Position numbers and translations under genes: made by a program
Source of the DNA: Breviolum minutum Mf 1.05b.01
Lineage: Eukaryota; Sar; Dinophyceae; Suessiales; Symbiodiniaceae
NCBI GenBank assembly: GCA_000507305.1
Contig: DF240506.1
Span: forward strand, 1 to 64,000
Direction of reading: 5' to 3'
Length of the DNA stretch: 64,000 nt
Notes under the pieces: model-generated
Databases searched by the model: none
What the model was told of the DNA's origin: nothing
The model's input: only the letters and a program-made list of their open reading frames with translations
Part shown: positions 10,614-21,400 of the stretch, one piece after another
How the letters are laid out: every line of letters begins with the position of its first letter
Position numbering within the stretch: the stretch's first letter is position 1

Positions 10614-10703
10614 TGGCAATTGATCTGACATTGATCTTGCCCAAGCAGCCACACATACAACCGAAGGTTGCAATGGAGAAAAGGAAGCTGCATTTGAGTC
10701 CTT
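10614..10703 (+). repeat. Split direct repeat B1
   Basis: Ninety bases starting TGGCAATTGATC are identical to 10813-10902. B1 begins right after the pol stop codon and abuts A2, so the B1/A2 junction equals the joined ends expected in a circular DIRS-type intermediate. Confidence 0.92.
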
Positions 10704-10746
10704 GGTTTCATAAGGATGATTTTGCTGCCCTTTCGTTTCAAGATCT
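10703..10746 (+). repeat. Split direct repeat A2
   Basis: Identical over 44 bases to A1 at 3553-3596. It shares one base with the end of B1, so the exact join is ambiguous by one nucleotide. About 66 bases of CACC-rich and T-rich linker separate it from B2. Confidence 0.92.
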
Positions 10747-10812
10747 CCCTCCACCACCACCAATCACCACCGATCCGGCTATTCAGTTTTTTATTTGGAT
10801 TTTTTAGGCTGT

Positions 10813-10902
10813 TGGCAATTGATCTGACATTGATCTTGCCCAAGCAGCCACACATACAACCGAAGGTTGCAATGGAGAAAAGGAAGCTGCATTTGAGTCC
10901 TT
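10813..10902 (+). repeat. Split direct repeat B2 (right end of element)
   Basis: Identical over 90 bases to B1. The following bases (AACTAACT) differ from those after B1, marking the right end of the element. Confidence 0.92.
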
Positions 10903-12463
10903 AACTAACTATATATGATATGTGTAAATTGTGAGCTGTTTTGCACAGGTTTCGGGAGAGGCCAGCGCTTTGAGCCCCCTAAAAAGTGATAAAAATACCT
11001 AAGAGATATGAATTTCAAGACATGTTACTTTAGTGCAGAAAAGGAGCTCGATATGAAGTAAAGGAGCTCTATTTTCTGAATATAATTTTCTTTATTTTGT
11101 TGAAGTCGCATTCTGAAAATCAGCCTCCCTTTCTTTGCCATAAACATATTTCATAGTGTATACTTTTTCCTTTTAAGATCATCTTATGTCCTTGAAACAA
11201 AGTTGCCAACATCCAGGAAGGGGTTTTCTTTATACATGTCATATCAACTTTATTATTTGGCATTTACTGCAGAACTTTTCTTAGCTGACACTTGCGTTAT
11301 TCATGAACAAGTTGTCTCCTCTTTAAATGGTTCGTGCTTTTAACAGGCTCTACCAAATGTGTGGCAATAGTTATGATTCCGCTAAATCACCTCAGACAGC
11401 CCAGGCTCTTTGTAGAAGGACTTGCTTGAGAAAGGTATCAAGAAACAGAGAACTTTCAACAGTATCATTTTCTTCAGAACAAATCCCTCTCGATTCTCAA
11501 CCTTTCTGAGAAGAAGGATTCTTGTTGAAATAAAGCTAAATGGCTATATCGTTAAGAAAGGGGCTACTTTGGAAGAGATAAATTCGCTTTGTGGAAGAAC
11601 TCGTGTATGTAGTTGAGAGCACTGTTATACTGCCTAGGTTTCTTTTCCATATTCAATAGCACCTGCCTGTGGTACATCAGATTGCATAAATCCATTAAAC
11701 AATTGGACCGTGACAGCCTGACAGACTCCAGAAGCAAATGCTAACCGAGAGCACTTCTTGCATTGAGATCATTGTTGTAGAAGTTGTTTTATGCAACGTC
11801 AGCGAATTCCGTTTATATACCTTTCTGCATGCTACTACTGTACTCAGTCAGTCCCTTTCTCGCAAGCGGAGCACAAAGCTGAACCAATAGACAACTCAGA
11901 AAAGAAACCACAAAAAGCAGGAACGACAAACAAAACTGAACACAAAAAACACCAAGAACTACATAAGGTCAGAGATTTGGTTCATTTCCTTTTGTTTGTG
12001 TCCTTTTGGTTTTGGGGGGCTTCTGGAGCTACACGTTCCGGAGCACTCTGAAAAAATGAATTTCGTAAGCCTCCGACCTCCGACAATGTGTTTTTGGGAG
12101 CATCCAAATGATTTCAGACGAGAGGAATTCAAATCGTGAAGTACCACTTTTAAGAGGGCACAAAAGTAGGGCATGCACAGCTCTTTTTCAGGATCTATTT
12201 GGTTTGCAACCCCATGAACCAGCTTTTCCTTCTCCCTTTGAGCCTAAGATGGAGATACATTCAGAATCTGCTTGCTTTACGTAATATATGTGTGAATATA
12301 AATTGATACATATGTATATATATATATACTGTATATACATATACAGTCACACATGTCCCCATGCCCCTATGTTGACACGTATCGTGGCAGACAGCAAAGG
12401 CCCTGACAGTTGCGCAAGCCCTAAGACCGGGAGCTCCTTGGCCCGGCCGCGGGCTGGATTCAG
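10903..12463. other. AT-rich region without a supported gene
   Basis: More AT-rich than its surroundings. One frame at 11422-11616 gives a 64-residue Lys/Ile/Arg-rich translation with a segment KLNGYIVKKGATLEEINS that looks protein-like, and 11350-11420 could be a small exon. Neither has recognisable homology or firm splice context. A TATATA-rich patch lies at 12302-12346. Confidence 0.5.
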
Positions 12464-12499
12464 GAAGGTGTAGAAGAAGCAACAGTTGCACGCTTTGAG
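12464..12499 (+). CDS. Small exon, modular gene
   Basis: Thirty-six bases between GGATTCAG and a GT donor encode EGVEEATVARFE in phase 0. Length and acidic/helical character resemble the ESLVA exons downstream. Confidence 0.4.
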
Positions 12500-15400
12500 G
12501 TTTAGTACTTTACATGGCGAATCAAGTAGGTTTTTAGCAACTGGACAATTTGTGGCTGTGGCGGAAAACTTGGGTGATGGCTTGGACATGAGCAAACAAA
12601 ATGTTGATGTTTATCGTTTTGTCTCGGGCAGGCAGTATTCAACAAGCTTTGTTTCCATTTGGTACGTCCTATGTTGGTTTCTTGGCCATTCTGTCTTGCG
12701 ATGCTCAAGCCAAGGCTGCAAGTTCTGTTGGTGGATTGCCGGTTGCTCCAGTCGAGCCCTCGCCTGCCAGCGACAGAGAGGCAGAAATTCTTCGTGTCTG
12801 TCAGATTGATGTCCTTTCTTCTTGATTCTTGATACCGCTCATTTTACACACTAACACTTGCCTTGCTGAAGTTGTATATGTGCGTTTGAATAGCTTCGAC
12901 TCAGCAAGTTTTATCTTTTCCTTGGCAGAACGTTCAAGTTCTTCAGTCCAAGCATGCTACCATCCTTAGCATACTTCACACAAAATTCAAGCCATTCAAG
13001 CGTTATATCTCCAAGTGCGCACACAAACAGGCGCATTTATACACATGTTCAATTTGATTGCTCTCAAGAACCACAGCGCGAAGGAATCCTTGGTTGCAGA
13101 GGCACTGGTCTTGGACGCCTTCAAGAAGGTGTCGGGAGGGCCGTGTTTCCATTCAACTACACCTCACTCCAGCCCCAGCTGTATTTCTTGCAAGTTGTTT
13201 CCTGATTCATGACATCCTGTTTTCCATGATTCACGGGTTTTCAGCATGTCCAATTCGGGCACAGTTAAGACTTCTAGACTGTGGAGGTATTCGCTACGAT
13301 ATTTGTGAAGTTTCCGCATCTTGCATCAGCTGGAATAAGAAGACTTGGGATTCTCACATTGCGGCGGTTGTTTGGCCATCAGGTTTGCATGGATGTAGGT
13401 TTTGATTCTGACGTAACAAAGCTCTTTTCAATGTAAAGCTGTTTTGCAAGTTCCACATAGTTCCACGTTTGAACAGGGTTGATTTTGCCATTGGTTTCCT
13501 CACACAACCGCCTCTCTCGCGTGTCACTGATTATTTGACTTTGGGCAGGGGGCAGCTGAAAAGGCAGCAACAGAGCCTCCAATTGCAGATGAGGAGACCA
13601 CTACGAGTCGTATGAGTGTCTTTTTGGTTTTTATGCAACAAATTGACTAGATGCAAAAGTGATCGGAGACAGAGTGAGCAAAGAAACCTGATTCTGAAGT
13701 AGCAATGTTTCCCTTGTTCCCAAGTTGTTGGTGGATTTGGTACTGAACCAGAAACGCAAGTTCTCATATATCAGTTTGTCAAAACTGCTCCGTACAAACA
13801 GCAAATGACGGCAAAGCAAAGCCTTTCGCATTTATTTCCAAAGTGAACCTGGTGAGCTTCAAATATTCTTGATTTTTCTGCACTGGCTATGTGAGCTGGT
13901 AAACTGATACGGCTTGCTCAGATTGAGCAGTAATCTCATTCAGTGCCCTCCAACAATTTTCCAAGTGCCAGGAATCTTTGGTTGCACATGCACTGGCATC
14001 GGATGCCTTCAAGAAGGTGTCGCATGATACATTTTCAAGTTGGACTAAGCAAGTTGTATCTCTTGCAAGTTGCGTGTGACCTTCCAAGATGTCTAGCAGT
14101 AGCACTGTTTCATGACATCGGGTTTTCCATGGATTTTAATTCATGGGGTTTTCGGCAAGTCCTATTCGGGCACAGTTAAGACTTCTAGACAATGGAGGTA
14201 TTCGCTACGATATTTGTGAAGTTTCCGCATCTTGCATCAGCTGGAATAAGAAGACTTGGGATTCTCACATTGCGGCGGTTGTTTGGCCGTCAAGTTTGCA
14301 TGGATGTAGGTTTTGATTCTGACGTAGCAAAGCTCTTTTCAATGTAAAGCTGTTTTGCAAGTTCCACATAGTTCCACGTTTGAACAGGGTTGATTTTGCC
14401 ATTGGTTTCCTCACACAACCGCCTCTCTCGCGTGTCACTGAATTATTTGACTTTGGGCAGGGGGCAGCTGAAAAAGCAGCAACAGAGCCTCCAATTGCAG
14501 ATGAGGAGACTAATACGAGTCGTAAGAGTGTCTTTTTGGTTTTTATGCAACAAATTGACTAGATGCAAAAGTGATCAGAGTCAGAGTGAGCAAAGAAACC
14601 TGATTTTGAAGTAGCAATGTTTCCCTTGTTCCCAAGTTGTTGGTGGATTTGGTACTGAACCCGAAACGCAAGTTCTCATATATCAGTTTGTCAAAACTGC
14701 TACGTACAAATAGCAAATGACAGCAAAGCAAAGCCTTTCGAGTTTCTTTCCAAAGTGAACCTGAGTGAACTTCAAATATTCTTGATTTTTCTGCACTGGC
14801 TATGTGAGCTGGTAAACTGATACGGCTTGCTCAGATTGAGCAGTAATCTCATTCAGTGCCCTCCAACAACTTTCCAAAGTGCCAGGAATCTTTGGTTGCA
14901 CATGCACTGGCTTCGGATGCCTTCACGAAGGTGTCGTTTTGAAGTTCTCAGTTGTTTTGACAAGATCCTGAACAGAGGGCCCATCTTAGGATTCCCAGAT
15001 GCTTTTCGTCAGCATTTCAGTCGTTTCAGGCAATGTGCCTGCCTTTGATACCAGCTTGATCTGGACTCTTTTAGCTTGGCCAATGTGCAAACCAACTTGG
15101 AAAGGATGCACGGATTGAGCTTCCCCGTCTAAGCGTGTCATGTCTGGTTCCTTGTTAGGTGGGAGGGAGCTTAGCAACAGGCGCACGAGCGTTTTGGGAC
15201 TGCAAGTAGACGACTGTCTTCCATGGGCTTCGAATCGTGGGAAAGGGATCATGACCTCAGAATCTCAATGTCACAGGGGTATTCCATAAATGGATAATAA
15301 TTGGTTTGACAGGGTTTCTGCAGGAAGGGAGTCGAAGACTCTTCTATCAGTTGTCAAATTCATGCAAAGACTTGGCCAATGCAGCCACCAAAGCCTCCAG

Positions 15401-18400
15401 CATCTCATAAAACACAATCACAAAAAATGTTGAAAGCTTGCCCCAGTAACAGGGCAGGCGGCATAATTTTCTGATTGGGCAAATTTCCTGCTTTCTGTTT
15501 TCTGGTCTGGTGTGGCAGTGTTGGATAAACTATGGAGCTTTATCATGGGCAATAACTCTGGAATACTGGAAAGGATTGGAAAGGATTTCGTTCTTTGAAG
15601 GGAGTGAGCTGGGAATCATCGGAAGACTTTTCAGTATTCGGTTGCTATTGGTCTACCCACGTACAAGGCCCTCCAAAACCAGCTCCTGTCGCTGAGAGTG
15701 CACCAGCAGCAGCACCAGGCAGAAGGTTTTTGCAATCTGAGACAAACAAAATGCTATCCAGCATCTATTGGATTATTTTTGTGTCATATCTTGTACAGAT
15801 CGGGTGGTTTGCACTTCATTGGCAGAGACTCAGGAATATTCGAAAGGATTGTACAAGATTGGAAAGGATTGGAAAGGATTTCTTGCTTTCGACCTAGCGG
15901 TAGCTCCTGGTAAGATTGTGTAATTTTGTTTCTAAGAACTCAAGTTTGTGGAAGGTCCTCCTGAACCAACTCTTGCTGCTGAAACTAAGCCTTCAACGGC
16001 ACCAGGCTTGAATTCTTTTCCGCAATGTAACCAACATGGATGCAGATAGATGGATTTGATGGAAGGGCCAATGGCTTTTTGTTTTTTTTTCAGGAATCTG
16101 AGTCGTTACCTATTCACTATGATTTGAGCCTCTTTGTAATTTGTGTTGAGTGCTGTAGACGCGTACAGATTTCATGGGTCTATTTCGCAGCAAGACTGCA
16201 AAGCCGAATCTTATCTTTTTGCTTTGAAGGGAGTGAGCTGGCAATCATCGGAAGACTTTTCAGTATTCCGTTTCCATTAGTCTACCCACGTACAAGGCCC
16301 TCCAAAACCAGCTCCTGCTGCCGAAAGTGCACCAGCAGCAGCACCAGGCAGGAGGTTTTGGCAAGCCGCAACAAACAAAATGCTATCCAGCATTTATTGG
16401 ATTATTTTTGAGTCATATCTTGTACAGATCAGGTGGTTTGCACTTTATTGGCAGAGACTCAGGAATATTCGAAAAGATTGGAAAGGATTGGAAAGGATTT
16501 CTTGCTTTCGACCTAGCGGTAGCTCCTGGTAAATGGTGTAACTTTGTTCCTAAGAACTCAAGTTTGTGGAAGGTCCTCCTGAACCAACTCTTGCTGCTGA
16601 AACTAAGCCTTCAACGGCACCAGGCTTGAATTCTTTTCCGCAATGTAACCAACATGGATGCAGATAGATGGATTTGATGGAAGGGCTAATGGCTTTTTGC
16701 TTCGTTTTTTGTTTCAGGAATCTGAGTCGTTACCTATTCGCTATGATTTGAGCCTCTTTGTAATTTGTGTTGAGTGCTGTAGACGCGTACAGATTTCATG
16801 GGTTTATTTCGCAGCAAGAATCAAAGCTGAATAATATCCTTTTGCTTTTTAAGAGAGTAAGCTGAAATCATCGGCAGACTTTTCAGTATTCCGTTTCCAT
16901 TAGTGTACTCACGTATAAGGCCCTCCAAAACCAGCTCCTGTCGCTGAAAGTGCACCAGCAGCAGCACCAGGCAGGAGGTTTTGGCAAGCGGCAAGCCGCA
17001 ACAAGCAAAATGCTACTCATCATTCATTGGATTATTTTTGTGTCATATCTTGTACAGATCAGGTGGTTTGCACTTCATTGGCAGAGACTCAGGAATATTC
17101 GAAAGGATTGTACAAGATTGGAAAGGATTGGAAAGGATTGGAAAAGATTGGAAAGGATTTCTTGCTTTGGACCTGACGGCAGCTCCTGGTAAGATTGTGT
17201 AATTTTGTTTCTAAGAACTCAAGTTTGTGGAAGGTCCTCCTGAACCAACTCTTGCTGCTGAAACAAAGCCTTCAACGGCACCAGGCTTGAATTCTTTTTC
17301 GCAATGTAACCAACATGGATGCAGATAGATGGATTTGATGGCAGGGCTAATGGCTTTTTGCTTCGTTTTTTGTTTCAGGAATCTGAGTCTTTACCTATTC
17401 GCTATGATTTGAGCCTCTTTGTGATTTGTGTTGAGTGCTGTAGACGCATACAGATTTCATGGGTTTATTTCGCAGCAAGACTGCAAAGCTGAATCTTATC
17501 TTTTTGCTTTGAAGGGAGTGAGCTGGGAATCATCGGAAGACTTTTCAGTATTCGGTTGCTATTGGTCTACCCACGTACAAGGCCCTCCAAAACCAGCTCC
17601 TGTCGCTGAGAGTGCACCAGCAGCAGCACCAGGCAGGAGGTTTTGGCAAGCTGCAACAAACAAAATGCTATCCAGCATTTATTGGATTATTTTTATGTCA
17701 TACCTTGTAACAGGTCAGGTGGTTTGCATTTCATTGGCAGAGACTCAGGAATACTAGCAAAGCTTGGAAAAGATTGGACAGGATTTCTTGCTTTCGACCT
17801 AGCGGTAGCTCCTGGTAAGATTGTGTAATTTTGTTCCTAAGAACTCAAGTCTGTGGAAGGTCCTCCTGAACCAACTCTTGCTGCTGAAACTAAGCCTTCA
17901 ACGGCACCAGGCTTGAATTCTTTTCCGCAATGTAACCAACATGGATGCAGATAGATGGATTTGATGGAAGGGCCAATGGCTTTTGTTTTTTTTCAGGAAT
18001 CTGAGTCGTTACCTATGCACTATGATTTGAGCCTCTTTGTAATTTGTGTTGAGTGCTGTAGACGCGTACAGATTTCATGGGTCTATTTCGCAGCAAGACT
18101 GCAAAGCTGAATCTTATCTTTTTGCTTTGAAGGGAGTGAGCTGGCAATCATCGGAAGACTTTTCAGTATTCGGTTGCTATTGGTCTACCCACGTACAAGG
18201 CCCTCCAAAACCAGCTCCTGTCGCTGAGAGTGCACCAGCAGCAGCACCAGGCAGAAGGTTTTTGCAATCTGAGACAAACAAAATGCTATCCAGCATTTAT
18301 TGGATTATTTTTGTGTCATATCTTGTACAGAGCGGGTGGTTTGCACTTCATTGGCAGAGACTCAGGAATATTCGAAAGGATTGAAAAAGATTGGAAAGGA

Positions 18401-21400
18401 TTGGAAAGGATTTCTTGCTTTCGACCTGACGGCAGCTCCTGGTAAGATTGTGTAATTTTGTTCCTAGGAACCAAGTTTGTGGAAGGTCCTCCTGAACCAA
18501 CTCTTGCTGCTGAAACTAAGCCGTCAACGGCACCAGGCTTGAATTCTTTTCCGCAATGTAACCAACATGGATGCAGATAGATGGATTTGATGGCAGGGCT
18601 AATGGCTTTTTGCTTCGTTTTTTGTTTCAGGAATCTGAGTCGTTACCTATGCACTATGATTTGAGCCTCTTTGTAATTTGTGTTGAGTGCTGTAGACGCG
18701 TACAGATTTCATGGGTTTATTTCGCAGCAAGAATGCAAAGCTGATTCTTATCTTTTTGCTTTGAAGGGAGTGAGCTGGGAATCATCGGAAGACTTTTCAG
18801 TATTCGGTTGCTATTGGTCTACCCACGTACAAGGCCCTCCAAAACCAGCTCCTGTCGCTGAGAGTGCACCAGCAGCAGCACCAGGCAGAAGGTTTTTGCA
18901 ATCTGAGACAAACAAAATGCTATCCAGCATCTAGCATTATTTTTGTGTCATATCTTGTACAGATCGGGTGGTTTGCACTTCATTGGCAGAGACTCAGGAA
19001 TATTCGAAAGGATTGTACAAGATTGGAAAGGATTGGAAAGGATTTCTTGCTTTCGACCTGACGGCAGCTCCTGGTAAGATTGTGTAATTTTGTTTCTAAG
19101 AACTCAAGTTTGTGGAGGTCCTCCTGAACCAACTCTTGCTGCTGAAACAAAGCCTTCAACGGCACCAGGCTTGAATTCTTTTCCGCAATGTAACCAACAT
19201 GGATGCAGATAGATGGATTTGATGGAAGGGCTAATGGCTTTTTGCTTCGTTTTTTGTTTCAGGAATCTGAGTCGTTACCTATTCGCTATGATTTGAGCCT
19301 CTTTGTAATTTGTGTTGAGTGCTGTAGACGCGTACAGATTTCATGGAATTATTTCGCAGCAAGAATCAAAGCTGAATATTATCTTTTTGCTTTGAAGGGA
19401 GTGAGCTGGCAATCATCGGAAGACTTTTCAGTATTCCTTTTCCATTAGTCTACCCACGTACAAGGCCCTCCAAAACCAGCTCCTGCTGCCGAAAGTGCAC
19501 CAGCAGCAGCACCAGGCAGGAGGTTTTGGCAAGCCGCAACAAACAAAATGCTATCCAGCATTTATTGGATTATTTTTGAGTCATATCTTGTACAGATCGG
19601 GTGGTTTGCACTTCATTGGCAGAGACTCAGGAATATTCGAAAGGATTGAAAAAGATTGGAATGGATGGGAAAGGATTTCTTGCTTTTGATCTAACAGCAG
19701 CTCCTGGTAAGTTTATGTGATTTTGTTTCTAAGAACTCAAGTTTGTGGAAGGTCCTCCTGAACCAACTCTTGCTGCTGAAACTACGCCCGCAACAGCAGG
19801 AGGCCGGACCCAGCAAGGTGTATTTTGCCTCGGGCTCTCATCCAGCCGAGATGGTGGAAATCGGCAATTTTTCCTCATGTACATCCTATCAAACCTGGAT
19901 AGCCTACTGACATGAACAAATGGCAAATCTGGCTCTTTTTTTGTAGCGCACGACCCTGGACGCAAACCCTGCATACCTGCCTGAGTTGGTAGTCTTTCAT
20001 GTTTTGCTTGAATTATATAAGAGTCTCAAAAAAGGAACTGTTTGCAGTTAGTGATTCGGGTGTAGTAAGGAGTCCTTATTTGTTGTGGTTTCTTTGCTGT
20101 CCAATCTTACCCTGTTGAACCAGCTCTGATCTGAATTGTTTGGATCAGGTGAATTTCGGCATTATTTTTTTCTCAGTATACACATTCCCCCAGAGCTGGG
20201 CCCCCATAAAATACCAAGCTTGCAGGCCTCGAGTCAGCAGAGCCTGCAGCCAGCGTACCGGCAAAGTCATCAGGCGGGAAATCTCAAAAGTGGAAGGCAA
20301 AAAACAACGGACAATGCAAGCCAAGCCTCTCTTGTTGAAGGGAGACACTTTAATTTGATTGGCCGATGCTTCATTCCAAGCTCAATTCCGTCTCGGAGCT
20401 GTTGCCACCAGGGCGATAGATCCAGTAGGCTGTTCTAGAGCTGAACTTACAGCGGTCCAGACGCAATGGCGGTAGACAAAGGTGAGTTGACTCGGAGCCT
20501 GCGAGAGGATATGGAACCAGATCATGAACCAGAGCATGATTTGGCGTCTCGTGCTTCGGATTTGGAGCATCGAGCTGCTTCGGATGATTTGGAACCCGGA
20601 GCTCCCTCAATGCATCAGCTCAGAGACCATGCAAGGCAGTTGTCAGCTGAGAACGAAGAGCAGCGTTCAATGGAGTGGAGTCGACTTTCTTTTACCATTG
20701 GCCAACACAAGATCCTTTCCAATATCTCAGGAATGATTGAGCCAGGTCGGTTGACAGGAGTCTTTGGACCATCCGGCAGTGGAAAGACTACTTTGCTGAA
20801 CATCTTGGCAGGGAGGCAAAACACAAAGGCTGCAAACATGACTCTGACAGGTGAGATTACCACAGCTGGCTCTCACGTTGACCCTGTCAGTTTTCGAGGA
20901 AATATTGCATATGTTATGCAGGATGATGCATTGCTCCCTTTTGAGACACCTCGTGAATGCTTCCATTTCTCAGCCTCCATGCGGCTGGCTCAAAGTATTA
21001 GTGCTGTTGAGAGAGAGGCATTCGTCCAACAGTTGCTCTCCACTCTGTCATTGCAGCGATGTGCATCCACCATTGTTGGTTCAGAGCTTGTGAAAGGGCT
21101 GTCCGGAGGAGAAAGGAAACGCACCTCAGTTGGGATTGAGCTGATTACAAATCCCAAGATGCTGTTCCTAGATGAGCCTTTAAGTGGTTTGGACTCATAT
21201 GCTGCTTACACTTTGGTGGTGGCTTTGAAGGAGCTTGCACAAGCCAATGTTCCAGTACTTTGCACTGTACATCAGCCCAGCAGTGAAATCTTCGCCATGT
21301 TCGATGATGTCATCATGCTGCATGCTGGTGAGATCACTTTCCACGGCCCATCAAACCGCATTTCCGCTCACTTTGATAATCTGGGCTTTCCATGTCCCTC

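Larger units (their letters stand above)
3553..10902 (+). mobile_element. Tyrosine-recombinase retrotransposon with split direct repeats (DIRS order, Ngaro/PAT-like ends)
   Basis: The 7.35-kb element has the order A1 (3553-3596) - coding region - B1 (10614-10703) - A2 (10703-10746) - B2 (10813-10902). Both copies of A (44 bp) and both of B (90 bp) are identical by eye. This split-direct-repeat layout is characteristic of DIRS-order elements such as Ngaro and PAT, which insert through a circular intermediate using a tyrosine recombinase instead of a DDE integrase. The coding region holds gag-like ORFs, reverse transcriptase, RNase H-like segments, a methyltransferase-like domain and a tyrosine recombinase. 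Identical repeats suggest recent insertion, but the pol frame is broken near 7070 and gag changes frame near 5040, so this copy is probably not autonomous. Confidence 0.9.
13084..14935 (+). repeat. Tandem duplication of about 0.9 kb carrying two exons
   Basis: Two full units (13084-13971 and 13972-14885, 888 and 914 bp) and the start of a third. From about 13206 to 13971 the first unit is nearly identical to 14109-14885, introns included, with offsets of 903-912. Each full unit holds a 45-nt exon encoding ESLVAxALxxDAFxK and a 69-nt exon beginning GAAEKAATEPPIADEE. The first 120 bases of unit 1 are clearly more diverged, which suggests at least two duplication steps of different ages. Confidence 0.9.

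Noticed and set aside
15595-19689. Repeated hydrophobic proteins (SIYWIIFVSYLVQ and FALKGVSWESSEDFS segments)
   Set aside because: These frames lie in the array introns and are broken by indels in some units, unlike the invariant 51-nt exons.
15590-19802. CRISPR-like array
   Set aside because: Repeat units are about 620 bp with exon-intron structure, not short repeats with spacers.
20139-20149. Spliced-leader relict upstream of the ABC gene (TTTGGATCAGG)
   Set aside because: Only 9 of 11 bases match and it is over 300 bases from the ATG. A second candidate near 20363-20385 needs a gap and several mismatches. Neither is convincing.
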